Shown one piece after another: positions 24,007 through 33,207 of a stretch of DNA of 64,000 bases (the stretch's first letter is position 1; every line of letters begins with the position of its first letter). The stretch is taken from NCBI RefSeq assembly GCF_020991275.1, contig NZ_JAJLQY010000003.1, positions 186,001-250,000 on the forward strand. The letters run 5' to 3'. The position numbers and the translations under genes were made by a program. The notes under the pieces are model-generated. The model made no database searches. It was not told the DNA's origin and was given only the letters and a program-made list of their open reading frames with translations. Source of the stretch: Actinocorallia sp. API 0066 (GTDB taxonomy: Bacteria > Actinomycetota > Actinomycetes > Streptosporangiales > Streptosporangiaceae).

Positions 24007-24022
24007 TTGTCGGCGCCGACAA
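24007..24022. promoter_or_regulatory. Perfect 16-bp palindrome upstream of the DUF3068 gene
   Basis: TTGTCGGCGCCGACAA is fully self-complementary and lies about 95 bases upstream of the DUF3068 start. It could be an operator, or with the preceding CCGCCG/CGGCGG pair (near 23983-24003) part of a folded leader. The rest of the 309-base gap 23808-24116 holds the two divergent promoters and no ORF with coding character. Confidence 0.45.
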
Positions 24023-24116
24023 GCAACATTGGAGGGCACGCCGTTGGTCTCGCGTGTGAACGTCGTCACTATCTTTCGGATGGATCCATCCCCCCTTTTC
24101 CTCCGGAGGTAGCCGC

Positions 24117-25043
24117 ATGCGCAGAACAGTGGGCGTCGTCTTGCTGACCCTGGGATTCGCCGCCCTGTTCCTCGCCCCCCTGCTGCGCTTCCACGTGGCG
24201 GACCGGCTTGTTGTCGCGCCCTCGGGTGACACGATCAAGACCACGTTGACGGCCCCCGGATCCACGTACATTGACGGCAAGGGCACCGTGGTGGAGAACG
24301 CGTCACTGATCAACACCACGACCTTCAAGGGCTCGCCCGACGACAGCACCGCCGACACCGCCCTCTGGGACGTCTTCAGCGCGGTGGAGGACACCGTGAG
24401 CACCGCGGCGGTCACCTACACGTCCGCCCGGATCGTGCTCGACCGCAAGACGGGCGCGCTGAAGGACGGCGGCTCCCACGAGGGAGACACCAGCGCGGTG
24501 CAGACCGGACAGAGCCCCCTCTTCCCGATCGGCAAGGTCGAGAAGAAGACCTACGAGGTCTACAACTGGAACGCGAACACCAGCTGGCTCGCCGGCTACC
24601 AGGGCGAGGAGACGGTCGAAGGCATCAAGACCTACCGGTTCGCCGGCAAGGTCGCCCCCACCCCCGTCGGCGGGAAGATCGACGTTCCCGGCTCGCTGGT
24701 CGGCATGAAGGTCCCCTCGGTCCCCGCCCAGCGGACGTACACCGCGGACATCACCCTGTGGATCGACCCGCGCAGCGGCGCGACCGTCAAGACCCTCCAG
24801 CAGGTCCACGTCACCCTCCGCACCGAGGACGGCGTCGACCGGGCGACCGCGCTGCGCGGCGACTTCGAGCACACCGACGCCGCCCGCCGCGAGGCGGCGG
24901 CCCGCGCGAACTCCTCGGCGTCGCGCATCCAGCTCATCACGGTCACCGCGCCGCTCGCCGCCCTCTTCGGCGGCGCGCTCCTGGTGGGCCTGGGCGCCTG
25001 GGCCACCGGCCGTGACCGCGGTACGCATCGCGCCGACGCGTGA
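24117..25043 (+). CDS. DUF3068 / PorA-family envelope protein
   Basis: This 308-residue protein is anchored by N-terminal (VGVVLLTLGFAALFLAPLLRF, residues 5-25) and C-terminal (ITVTAPLAALFGGALLVGLGAW) membrane helices with a large external domain between. The family is typical of actinobacteria with complex envelopes; a mycobacterial member is Rv0227c. Its function is unsettled. CCGGAGG precedes the ATG. It overlaps the next gene by four bases (GTGA), so the VWA protein is probably its partner. Confidence 0.85.
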   Translation: MRRTVGVVLLTLGFAALFLAPLLRFHVADRLVVAPSGDTIKTTLTAPGSTYIDGKGTVVENASLINTTTFKGSPDDSTADTALWDVFSAVEDTVSTAAVTYTSARIVLDRKTGALKDGGSHEGDTSAVQTGQSPLFPIGKVEKKTYEVYNWNANTSWLAGYQGEETVEGIKTYRFAGKVAPTPVGGKIDVPGSLVGMKVPSVPAQRTYTADITLWIDPRSGATVKTLQQVHVTLRTEDGVDRATALRGDFEHTDAARREAAARANSSASRIQLITVTAPLAALFGGALLVGLGAWATGRDRGTHRADA

Positions 25044-26617
25044 CTGAGCAGGGTCCACGCCGCCGCCGCCTGGCCATGGCCGGGGGCGTCGCCCTGCTGC
25101 TCGCGCCCGCCCTGTTCGCGATCACCAGGACGCCGCCGTGCTCGACCGACGAGGTCCAGGACGTCGGCGTCTCGGTGGTCGCCGAACTGCTGCCCGCGGT
25201 CACCGCGGCGGCCGAGAGGGTCCAGCCGACCCTGGAACCGCGCTGTCTGCGGCTCAGGGTCGGCGAACGGCGTCCCGACGAGATCTCCCGGATCCTGTCC
25301 GGGGAGGCGCTGACCGACGTGGAGCGGACGGACGTCTGGATTCCGGACTCCTCGACCTGGCTCGCCCGGCACGGCCTCTCCGGCCTCTCCCTCGCCCGGT
25401 CGCCACTGGTGATCTCGCAGCCGGCCGGCACCGCCAAGGCCGACCGGATCCGCACCTGGAAAGAGCTGTTCGACCACGTCGCCGAGGGCGGGAAGGCGCG
25501 GCTGCCCGACCCGTTCCGGGAGGCGGCGGGCACGGAACTCCTCGCCGCGGCGCGGACCATGATCGCCGACCCGACCCGGCGGACCGCGTTCGTCCGGGAG
25601 ATGGGACGGCGGACGGCGGAGACGTCCGCCTCCCTCGACGACACCCTCGCCGTGCTGCCGGAGCGCATGGTGTGGAAGCACAACACCGAAGCGGGCGGAC
25701 GGAAGATCCGCGCCGCCTATCCGGCCTTCGGCGTCCCGATGCTCGACTACCCCCTCGCGGTGCTCAACGGCGATCCGCGCCGCCGGGCCGCCGCCGAGCT
25801 GCTGCGCGCCGAACTCGAAGGCGAGCCGACCCGGCGCGCGCTGCTCGCCGAAGGGTTCCGCACCCCGGAAAGCCACGCCCCGAGCACGTTCACGGCCGAC
25901 CTCGGAGTGTTCCCGAGCCCGCCGCGGGTGCTCGCGGCGCCGGGCGAGCGGGAGATCACCGCCGACCTCGCCGTCTGGACCCGGGTGAACCGCGGCCTCA
26001 GGATGCTGGTCCTCCTCGACGTCTCCAGGTCGATGGGATCCGAGGTGCGGCCGGGGCGAACCGGGCTGTCCCTCCTCGCCGACTTCGCGCGGGCCGGGCT
26101 CGAACTCCTGCCCGACGACACCGACGTCGGCATGTGGACCTTCGCGGGCTCGGCCGGGCAACGGCCCTGGGAACAGCTGGTTCCGACCGGCCCCCTGGAC
26201 GAGCAGCTAGGTGAGACGACACGGCGGGCGCAGCTCAAGCAGCGCTACGACCGGGTGAAACCGCTCCCCCGCCGTGGCTCGGCGCTGTACGAGGCGTTCC
26301 TCGCGGGCTTCCGCGACCTGTCGGGCACCTACCGGCCGGACCGGACGAACGTGCTGCTGATCCTCACCGACGGCGTCCGTGGGTCGAGCGGCCTCAGCCT
26401 CGCCGAGACGGTCAGGAGGCTCTCCGCGGAGGTGTCCCCCCAGCGTCCGGTCAGGGCGATCGTCGTCGGGGTCGGTGACCGGGTGGACGTCACCGGGCTG
26501 CGGAGCCTCGTCGCCCCGCTGGACGGCATGGTCTTCACGGCGGACGAGCCGTCGGACGCCCGGCGGCACCTGATCGAGGCGATCACCAGCGCCCTGCGCC
26601 AGGAGCCGACCGGCTGA
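25040..26617 (+). CDS. Membrane-anchored substrate-binding/VWA domain protein
   Basis: The protein has 525 residues. An N-terminal signal anchor (MAGGVALLLAPALFAI) is followed by a periplasmic-binding-protein-like region (residues about 40-300) and a von Willebrand A domain (about 310-515) with the MIDAS motif DVSRSMGS near 326 and NVLLILTDGVRGSSG downstream. Such extracellular solute-binding plus VWA proteins are common in actinobacteria but have no defined ligand. Coupled translation with the DUF3068 gene suggests assembly at the cell surface. Confidence 0.85.
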   Translation: MTEQGPRRRRLAMAGGVALLLAPALFAITRTPPCSTDEVQDVGVSVVAELLPAVTAAAERVQPTLEPRCLRLRVGERRPDEISRILSGEALTDVERTDVWIPDSSTWLARHGLSGLSLARSPLVISQPAGTAKADRIRTWKELFDHVAEGGKARLPDPFREAAGTELLAAARTMIADPTRRTAFVREMGRRTAETSASLDDTLAVLPERMVWKHNTEAGGRKIRAAYPAFGVPMLDYPLAVLNGDPRRRAAAELLRAELEGEPTRRALLAEGFRTPESHAPSTFTADLGVFPSPPRVLAAPGEREITADLAVWTRVNRGLRMLVLLDVSRSMGSEVRPGRTGLSLLADFARAGLELLPDDTDVGMWTFAGSAGQRPWEQLVPTGPLDEQLGETTRRAQLKQRYDRVKPLPRRGSALYEAFLAGFRDLSGTYRPDRTNVLLILTDGVRGSSGLSLAETVRRLSAEVSPQRPVRAIVVGVGDRVDVTGLRSLVAPLDGMVFTADEPSDARRHLIEAITSALRQEPTG

Positions 26618-26644
26618 GATCCCGGACGGCTCCCGGCGGCAGGG

Positions 26645-27742
26645 TCAGCGGGTGAGCGCCTCGTCGACGACGTCGGCGAACGTGCGGACGGCGCCGTCCC
26701 AGGTGAACTCCAGGGCGCGGGTCCTGGCCGCCTCGCCCGCCCGGAGCCGCCGCGCGTCGTCCAGCGCCAGCGAGGCCCAGTGGGAGACGAACTCGCTCTC
26801 CGTGCCCGCCAGCAGGCCCGTCTCACCGTGCACGACGGAGTCGCGCAGGCCGGGCACCGAGAAGCCGATCGCGGGGGTGCCACGGACGGCGGCCTCGGCG
26901 ACCACGATGCCCCACCCCTCCACCGAGGCGGGGTGCAGGAGCAACCACGCCTGCCCGAGCAGCCGCTGCTTCGTCTCCTCGTCCACCCGGCCCGTGAAGA
27001 CGACGTCAGGGCCCGCGAGGGCCTCCAGGCGGGCCCGCTCCGGGCCGTCGCCGACGATGACGAGCTGGCCGCCCGTGATCGGCCGCACCCGCTCCCACAG
27101 CCGCAGGAGCAGGTCGATCCGCTTGTGCGCGGTGAGCCTGCCGAGCGCCACGAACAGCGGGCCGGACGAGCGCGGGTAGCGCTCGGCGGGGGCCTCGACG
27201 CCGTTGCGCAGGATCCGGATCCGCTCGCGGTCGACGCCCAGGTCGGCCAGGGCCTGCGCGGTGGACGGGGAGACCGTCAGCACCAGGTTGCGGCGGTGCG
27301 CCCACGGCATGACCCGGCGCTCCAGGAAGCTGCCAGCGGCGGCGATGGGCGCGGGGAACTCCAGCGGCCACATCTCGGTGTGCACGTGGTTGACCATGCA
27401 GATGGTCGGCTTGTCCGACCACAGGGGCGTCAGGAACGGCATGCCGTTGCAGACCTCGACGACCACGTCGCAGTCGCGCAGCCGCCGCCCGTACACGAGC
27501 GGGGCGCGCAGGAACTGGCTGAGCCGCCCGCCGCTGCGCACCACCTGGTACGGCCGGGCCGTGGACGGCCCACCGGCCAGCAGCGACACCCGGTGCCCGC
27601 GCTCGACCATCCCGGCGGCCAGCCGGTCGACGAGGACCTCGGAGCCGCCGGCCGCCGGATTGGCGAGATCACGCCAGGCGACGAAGAGCACATGTGCGCC
27701 CGTGCGGGTGCTGGTCGCGAGATCAACGGGTGCGGAGAGCAT
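26645..27742 (-). CDS. GT4 family glycosyltransferase
   Basis: This 365-residue enzyme shows the GT-B fold. The N-terminal domain has ANPAAGGSEVLVDRLAAGM with the acceptor-loop Gly pair and ERGHRVSLLAGGP. The C-terminal nucleotide-sugar domain has FVALGRLTAHKRIDLLLRLW, LVIVGDGPERARLE and the EX7E-type segment ASVEGWGIVVAEAAVRGTPA. It is retaining and cytoplasmic by family knowledge; sugar and acceptor are unknown. The gene is divergent from the methyltransferase-AftD operon, with two candidate regulatory elements in the gap. In mycobacteria a comparable glycosyltransferase (Rv0225) lies beside DUF3068 and a methyltransferase. Confidence 0.9.
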   Translation of the reverse strand: MLSAPVDLATSTRTGAHVLFVAWRDLANPAAGGSEVLVDRLAAGMVERGHRVSLLAGGPSTARPYQVVRSGGRLSQFLRAPLVYGRRLRDCDVVVEVCNGMPFLTPLWSDKPTICMVNHVHTEMWPLEFPAPIAAAGSFLERRVMPWAHRRNLVLTVSPSTAQALADLGVDRERIRILRNGVEAPAERYPRSSGPLFVALGRLTAHKRIDLLLRLWERVRPITGGQLVIVGDGPERARLEALAGPDVVFTGRVDEETKQRLLGQAWLLLHPASVEGWGIVVAEAAVRGTPAIGFSVPGLRDSVVHGETGLLAGTESEFVSHWASLALDDARRLRAGEAARTRALEFTWDGAVRTFADVVDEALTR

Positions 27743-27789
27743 GACGCCACATAGTGATATGCGTCTCCACCACAGACAAGAAGAAATTC

Positions 27790-27805
27790 GACAAAGCTCT
27801 TCGTG
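27790..27805. promoter_or_regulatory. Second copy of the GACAAA(A/G)CTCTT motif
   Basis: GACAAAGCTCTTCGTG matches the dyad at 23926-23941 in 13 of 16 positions. It lies between the divergent glycosyltransferase and methyltransferase genes, just upstream of the interleaved repeats at 27814-27856. A shared regulator of the envelope locus is possible. Confidence 0.4.
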
Positions 27806-27813
27806 GTGCTCTC

Positions 27814-27856
27814 CAATGCGGTCAAGGACACCCGTACCGCATTGTTGGCGGGTGTC
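27814..27856 (+). ncRNA. Interleaved inverted repeats in the AftD-operon leader (pseudoknot or switch)
   Basis: Arm 1 CAATGCGGT (27814-27822) pairs perfectly with ACCGCATTG (27836-27844). Arm 2 GACACCCG (27827-27834) pairs perfectly with CGGGTGTC (27849-27856). The order 1-2-1'-2' is that of an H-type pseudoknot with connectors of 4, 1 and 4 bases, or of two mutually exclusive hairpins. It ends 25 bases before the methyltransferase ATG. As DNA, it could instead be two overlapping operators. Whether it acts as RNA is inference. Confidence 0.5.
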
Positions 27857-27881
27857 ACTCATTTCCCTTCCGGTGGCGATC

Positions 27882-28412
27882 ATGAAACGGCGGGGCGCCC
27901 CCGACCGGATCGCCGCGGCGCGCGCCGCCGTCGCGCTCGTCGCGCGGCACGGCGACCTCGCCGGGCGGGCGGTGCTGGAGATGAGCGACGACACCGGGCA
28001 GCACGCCGCGGAGTTCCGGCGGCTCGGCGCGGCCTGCCTGGTGGTGACGCCGGGCCGGGCCGGGCACACCGCCCCGGCGGCGCGGGACACGGTGCTGGCC
28101 GAGCCCTACTGGCTCCCCGTCGGTGATCGCCGCGTCGACGTCTGCTTCCTCGCCGACACGCTGGAGCACACCCCCGACCCGGCCGGGCTGCTCGACGAGA
28201 TGATCCGGGTCACCCGGCCCGGCGGGCTGGTCTGCCTGTCCTACCCCGTCCGGCCGGAGCGGCGGGACACCGTGACGCGCCTCGTCCGGAGCCGCCGGGA
28301 CGTCACCCCGGTCGAGCTGCGCCCGCGCCGGTGGGACCTCCTCCTGGCCGTCCGTGGGCTGCGCGCGGCGCCCGCCGGGAACCCGCTGGTCGTCCTGCGG
28401 CGGGCGCGGTGA
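27882..28412 (+). CDS. SAM-dependent methyltransferase-like protein
   Basis: This 176-residue protein has a Methyltransf_11-like pattern: a degenerate motif I (AVLEMSDDTGQHAAEF), VDVCFLADTLEHTPDPAGLL and VTRPGGLVCLSYP. The usual GxGxG loop is altered, so SAM binding is less certain than for the 23103 gene. The C-terminal WDLLLAVRGLRAAP recalls a mycobacterial methyltransferase encoded beside DUF3068 and a GT4 enzyme (Rv0224c). It is the first gene of an operon with the AftD-like enzyme (GTGA overlap), a permease and a Trm112-like protein. The start has no strong Shine-Dalgarno. Confidence 0.78.
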   Translation: MKRRGAPDRIAAARAAVALVARHGDLAGRAVLEMSDDTGQHAAEFRRLGAACLVVTPGRAGHTAPAARDTVLAEPYWLPVGDRRVDVCFLADTLEHTPDPAGLLDEMIRVTRPGGLVCLSYPVRPERRDTVTRLVRSRRDVTPVELRPRRWDLLLAVRGLRAAPAGNPLVVLRRAR

Positions 28413-31400
28413 GCCTGGCGACGGGCCCGGGGAGTCAGAAGGCGGGCCGGATCCTCGCCGTCGTGTTCTGGATCCTGGCGTTCAACGCGCTGGTGCTCTA
28501 CCACACCGGCCGGATGACCTTCGACACCAAGCTCGGCGTCAACATCGACCCGCTCGGCTTCTACGCCCGGCTCTGGGACCTGTGGAACCCGCTCCAGTGG
28601 TTCGGCGGGATCCACAACCAGTACACCGGCTACGCCTTCCCGATGCTGCCGTTCTACGCGCTGGCCGATCTTGTCGGCCTGCCGGTGTGGCTGGCCGAGC
28701 GCGTCTGGATGGCGTCCGTCCTCACCACCGGCTTCTGGGGGTTCGTCCGCCTGGCCGAGCGGCTGTCCCTGGGCGACGCCGTCTCCAGGCCCGTCGCGGG
28801 CGCGCTGTTCGCCCTGTGGCCGACCTTCACGATCCTCATCGGCTCCACCTCGGCGGCCATCCTTCCCGCGATGCTCGCGCCCTGGGCCGTCCTGCACCTG
28901 GCCAATCCCGATCTGTCGCCGCGCCGGGCCGCCACCCGCGCGGGCCTGATCGTGCTGTGCATGGGCGGGGTCAACGCCGTCTGCACGATCGCGGCGCTGG
29001 TGCTGCCGACCCTGTGGGTGCTGTTCCACCGGCGGTGGGCGCTGTTGGGCTGGTGGGTGTTCAGCGTCGGCGCGGCCACCCTGTGGTGGGTCGTCCCGCT
29101 CCTGCACCAGGCGGAGTACGGCCACGACTTCCTGCCCTACATCGAGACGGCTTCGGACGCCACCAGCACGATGTCAGCCGCCGCGGTGCTGCGCGGCGCA
29201 GGCGACTGGGTCGCCTATCTGGCGCTCGGCGCCCCGTGGCTCCCGGCCGGATGGGCGATGGTCAGCAGCGTCTGGACCATCGGCGCCGCCTCCCTCACCG
29301 CCGCCGCCGGGCTGTTCGGGCTGGCCAGGTCCGACCTGCCGGAACGCGCGTGGCTGCGCTGGTCGGCGGGGCTCGCCGCGCTGATCGCGCTCGCCGGGTA
29401 CGGCGGCCCGCTCGGCGGCCCGCTGCACCCCTGGGTCCAGCAGCTCCTGGACGGCCCGCTCGCCCCGTTCCGCAACGTCTACAAGTGGGAGCCCGTCCTC
29501 GCCACGGTGCTGTGCCTGGGCGTCGCGCACACGCTGCCGCTGCTCCGGCAGCGCCTGACGGTCGCGGCGGTCGCGCCGATCGTCCTGGCGGGCGTCGCGA
29601 TCCCCTACCTGACCGGACAGATCCTGCAACCCGGCTCGTTCCGGGTGATCCCCGAACACTGGCACCAGACCGCCGCGTTCCTCGAGCGGCACTCGCCCAC
29701 CAACACCGCCCTGGTCGTGCCCGCGAACTCGCACGGCCTCTACGCCTGGGGCCAGCCCATCGACGAGCCGCTGGAGCCGCTCGCGAACTCGCCGTGGGCA
29801 CAGCGCGACCTCGTCCCGTTCGGCGGCGGCGGCGTCCGCGACCTCCTGGACGCCGCGGAGAAGGCGATCTCCGCAGGGCGGGCGACCCCGGGCCTGGCCG
29901 CCTATCTGACGCGCGCGGGCGTGCGCTACGTGGTGGCCCGCAACGACCTCGACCCCGACCAGCCCGACTACACCTCGCCCGACCTCGTGCGCACCGCGCT
30001 GCGGGAGTCCGGCTACCAGCGGGTCACCAGCTTCGGGCCGCAGGAGCGCAGGGCCGGAAGCGGCATCGAGTACCCGGCCGTCGAGATCTACCAGGCCGCC
30101 GATCCCGCGTACCAGCCGACCACCCCGGTCTCCGTGCTGGCCGCCGACGACGCGCTCAGGGTGAGCGGCGGCCCGTCCGCCCTGCTCCAGCTCGCCGCGC
30201 AGGGGCTCGTCCGGCCCGACCAGGCGGTGCTGACCTCCGGTGTGGACCCCGACGCGCCCGCCGCCGCGCGGATCGTCACCGACGGGCTGCGCCGGACCGA
30301 GACGAGGTTCAAGCTCGTCACCCGCAACGTGTCCCACACCTACACCGCGACGGAGACCACCCCCGTCGACGACCCCTACGGGCGCGGCGGCCAACCCCCG
30401 CTGCAGCTCCCCCCGGTGCCGCTGAAGGACAACGAGACGGTCGCCGTCCTGTCCGGCGCCGCGCGGGTCACCGCCTCGTCCTACGGCTCCTGGTTCTGGA
30501 GCGAGCCGCACCGCGAGCCCGTCGCCGCGTTCGACGGCGACCCGGCCACCGCGTGGACGGAGGGCCGTCCCGAGGCGGGCGTCGGCCAGTGGATCCAGGT
30601 GGAGTTCGACGAGCCGCTCGACCTGCCCGCCACGGTGCCGATCCGGCTCCTCCAGGACGTGCGGCGGGCGATGGCCGTCGAGATCAAGGCGACCACCGAC
30701 AAGGGAAGCGTCCGCACGACCCTCGACGCCACCGGCGACGCCCAGCCGCTGAAGGTTCCGGCGGGCCCCACCAAGTCGCTCCGGCTCACCCTGACCCGGG
30801 TGGACGGCCACGTCTCCGGCGGGCCCGGCGCGGGCATCTCCGAGGTGGAGCTGCCCGGCGTCCAGGTCGTCCGGGGGCTGCGGGTGCCCGACGTGCCGTC
30901 GGGCAAGCCGGTCTCCTACTCGTTCCGGCGTGACACGACCGCCATGGTCGCGCTGCTCGGGAACGACGCGGAACCCGTCCTGCACCGCGTCTTCACCAGC
31001 CGCGAACCGACCGCCTACCGGGTCGCCGCGACGGCCGTCGCCCAGCCGGGCGCCGCCCTCGACGCGCTGCTGAACACGTTGCGCGGGGCCGGGAAGGTGT
31101 CCGTCACCGCGTCCTCGACGCTGGGCTCGCTGCCCGCGCTCAGGGCCGAGAACCTGCTCGACGGCAGCGAGGCGACGGCCTGGGTGGCGGACGACCCGCG
31201 CGCCGAACTGACCCTGCGGTGGAAGGGGAAGCGGCTCATCGACCGGATGGTCCTGAAGCCCGGCGCGCGCGGGCTCGCCTCGGCGCCCGCGCAGGTCGAG
31301 ATCAGCGGCGCCGACGGCGTGCGGGTCCTCCAGGTCCCCGCCGACGGAAGGCTCTTCTTCACCCCCCTGTCCACGGACCATCTGAAGCTCACCTTCACCG

Positions 31401-32368
31401 GCGTCCGCGAAAGGCCGGTCCGCAACCCGCTGACCGGGATCACCGGACAGCCGCCGGTCGGCCTCGCCGAACTCGACATCCCGGCGCTCGACACGCTGCT
31501 CACCGACACGTCACGGCAGCCGGAGGAGTTCAACCTCCCCTGCGGGCAGGGCCCCGCCGTCACGGTGGACGGGCGCGCCCACCCCACCTCGGTGTCCGGC
31601 ACCTTCGCCAGCCTCGTCGAGCTGAAGCCGCTGACGGTCAAGCTGTGCACGCCCGGAGCACGGCTCTCGCTCCCCGCGGGCACCCACAAGCTCGACACGT
31701 CCCGCGAGGGCGCGTTCGCCGTCACCGACGTCAGCCTGACCGCACCGGCCCCCGAGACCTCGGACAAGGCCGTGCGCGACCTGACCGTGCACACCTGGGA
31801 CACCGTCGACCGGCGGTTGACGGTGGGGGCGGGCGACACCTCCTACCTGCGGGTGCACCAGGCCGTGAACATCGGGTGGAAAGCGACGCTCAACGGGGCC
31901 GCGCTCACACCGGTGACCATTGACGGCTGGCAGCAGGGATTCCTGCTTCCCGAGGGCGAGGGCGGCGAGATCCGGCTGTGGTTCGCCCCCGCGGACCGCC
32001 ACCACCTGCTGCTCGGGATCGCGGTCGCGGCGGCCCTGCTCGTCGCCGTGCTGGCGCTGTGGCCCGGCGGCCGGGCCCCCGGACGGCCGGAGCCGCTCTA
32101 TCCCGGCCGGACGGCACTGCCCGTCTTTGTGCTGATCACCGCCGTCGGGGGGTGGGTCGGCCTGGCCGTCCCGCTGCTCACCCGGCTGCCCGACCGGGCC
32201 CGGCCGTGGATCGCGTTCGGCGCGATGGCGCTCGCGGGCGCGTTCAGCGCGGCGGGCGTCGCCGCAGGCGAGATCGCCCGGCACGGGGTCGGCGCCTTCG
32301 GCTGGCCCGCCCAGCTCGCCGCGCTCGTGGCGCTGGCCGCGGCGCTGCTCCCGGGGAGGCGGAAGTGA
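28409..32368 (+). CDS. aftD: AftD-like alpha-(1->3)-arabinofuranosyltransferase (GT-C) with discoidin modules
   Basis: The 1319-residue membrane enzyme starts at a GTG overlapping the previous stop. The N-terminal GT-C region (residues about 10-420) carries many membrane helices and an early acidic loop (LGVNIDPLGFYARLWDLWNP) that in this family holds the catalytic Asp. Two galactose-binding-like modules follow, near 690-820 (FDGDPATAWTEGRPEAG) and 890-1010 (LLDGSEATAWVADDP). Four helices close the protein after residue 1190. In mycobacteria AftD adds branching arabinofuranose to arabinogalactan and lipoarabinomannan using decaprenyl-phosphoarabinose. The acceptor here is uncertain. Confidence 0.88.
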   Translation: MSLATGPGSQKAGRILAVVFWILAFNALVLYHTGRMTFDTKLGVNIDPLGFYARLWDLWNPLQWFGGIHNQYTGYAFPMLPFYALADLVGLPVWLAERVWMASVLTTGFWGFVRLAERLSLGDAVSRPVAGALFALWPTFTILIGSTSAAILPAMLAPWAVLHLANPDLSPRRAATRAGLIVLCMGGVNAVCTIAALVLPTLWVLFHRRWALLGWWVFSVGAATLWWVVPLLHQAEYGHDFLPYIETASDATSTMSAAAVLRGAGDWVAYLALGAPWLPAGWAMVSSVWTIGAASLTAAAGLFGLARSDLPERAWLRWSAGLAALIALAGYGGPLGGPLHPWVQQLLDGPLAPFRNVYKWEPVLATVLCLGVAHTLPLLRQRLTVAAVAPIVLAGVAIPYLTGQILQPGSFRVIPEHWHQTAAFLERHSPTNTALVVPANSHGLYAWGQPIDEPLEPLANSPWAQRDLVPFGGGGVRDLLDAAEKAISAGRATPGLAAYLTRAGVRYVVARNDLDPDQPDYTSPDLVRTALRESGYQRVTSFGPQERRAGSGIEYPAVEIYQAADPAYQPTTPVSVLAADDALRVSGGPSALLQLAAQGLVRPDQAVLTSGVDPDAPAAARIVTDGLRRTETRFKLVTRNVSHTYTATETTPVDDPYGRGGQPPLQLPPVPLKDNETVAVLSGAARVTASSYGSWFWSEPHREPVAAFDGDPATAWTEGRPEAGVGQWIQVEFDEPLDLPATVPIRLLQDVRRAMAVEIKATTDKGSVRTTLDATGDAQPLKVPAGPTKSLRLTLTRVDGHVSGGPGAGISEVELPGVQVVRGLRVPDVPSGKPVSYSFRRDTTAMVALLGNDAEPVLHRVFTSREPTAYRVAATAVAQPGAALDALLNTLRGAGKVSVTASSTLGSLPALRAENLLDGSEATAWVADDPRAELTLRWKGKRLIDRMVLKPGARGLASAPAQVEISGADGVRVLQVPADGRLFFTPLSTDHLKLTFTGVRERPVRNPLTGITGQPPVGLAELDIPALDTLLTDTSRQPEEFNLPCGQGPAVTVDGRAHPTSVSGTFASLVELKPLTVKLCTPGARLSLPAGTHKLDTSREGAFAVTDVSLTAPAPETSDKAVRDLTVHTWDTVDRRLTVGAGDTSYLRVHQAVNIGWKATLNGAALTPVTIDGWQQGFLLPEGEGGEIRLWFAPADRHHLLLGIAVAAALLVAVLALWPGGRAPGRPEPLYPGRTALPVFVLITAVGGWVGLAVPLLTRLPDRARPWIAFGAMALAGAFSAAGVAAGEIARHGVGAFGWPAQLAALVALAAALLPGRRK

Positions 32369-33207
32369 TCCTCCTCGGCCTCGTCGCGACCTTCCTGTAC
32401 AACCTCGGATTTGTGCTGGAGAAGCGCGCGCTGGAGCGGCTGCCGCGAGTGCACGCGCGTAGGCCCGCGCGGTTGCTCATGACGTTGTTCAGCACCCCGG
32501 CCTGGCTCGCCGGGTTCGCGGTCATGGGGCTCGGCATGGCCTTCCAGACCGTCGTCCTCGCCTACCTGCCGCTCAGCGTGGCCCAGCCGATCCAGGCGAC
32601 CGGCGTCGTCTTGATCCTCGCGCTGTCCCGGCTGGTCCTGAAAGAGCGCCTCCAGCCCAGGGAAATGGCCTGCCTCGTCGCGATCGTCGTCTCGGTCGTG
32701 CTGCTCGCGCTGTCACGGGGCGGGTCGGTGGGTTCTACGGCAAGCCCGCTGCTGATCGTGATCGGGCCGCTCACCTGCGTCTTCGCCGTCTCGCTGGCGC
32801 TGCGGTCGCACACCGCCGTCGTGCAGGGGTTCTGCTGCGGGCTGCTCTACGGGGTGGCCGGGCTGGCGCTCAAGGGGCTCTCGACCGAACTCGCCGGTGA
32901 GCCGTGGACGCAGTGGCCGGTGATCGCGCTCACCTCGTGGCACGCGTGGGGCAGCGTGGCCTGCTCCGGCGCCGGAATGATCCTCTTCCAGGGCGCGCTC
33001 CAGCGCTTCCCCGCGTCCATCGTCGTGCCGGTCTCCTGCCTGACCGGGATCAACTACACGGTCCTGGTCGGCACCTGGATCTACCGGGAGGCACTGCCCT
33101 CCGAACCGCTACCGCTCTTGCTCCGCGTCACCGGCGCCGCCGTCACCGTCGCCGCCGTCGTCCTGCTCAACCGCGTCCCCGCGCCGCCGGAAAGGATCCC
33201 CACATGA
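32365..33207 (+). CDS. DMT/EamA-like membrane transporter
   Basis: This 280-residue protein has about ten membrane helices, starting with ILLGLVATFLYNLGFVLEKRAL, and two internally similar halves, as in drug/metabolite transporters. The motif YLPLSVAQPIQATGVVLIL followed by KERLQPREM is characteristic of the first EamA repeat. Four-base overlap with the AftD gene suggests a role in moving a lipid-linked sugar or small molecule for the same pathway. No substrate can be named. Confidence 0.83.
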   Translation: MILLGLVATFLYNLGFVLEKRALERLPRVHARRPARLLMTLFSTPAWLAGFAVMGLGMAFQTVVLAYLPLSVAQPIQATGVVLILALSRLVLKERLQPREMACLVAIVVSVVLLALSRGGSVGSTASPLLIVIGPLTCVFAVSLALRSHTAVVQGFCCGLLYGVAGLALKGLSTELAGEPWTQWPVIALTSWHAWGSVACSGAGMILFQGALQRFPASIVVPVSCLTGINYTVLVGTWIYREALPSEPLPLLLRVTGAAVTVAAVVLLNRVPAPPERIPT

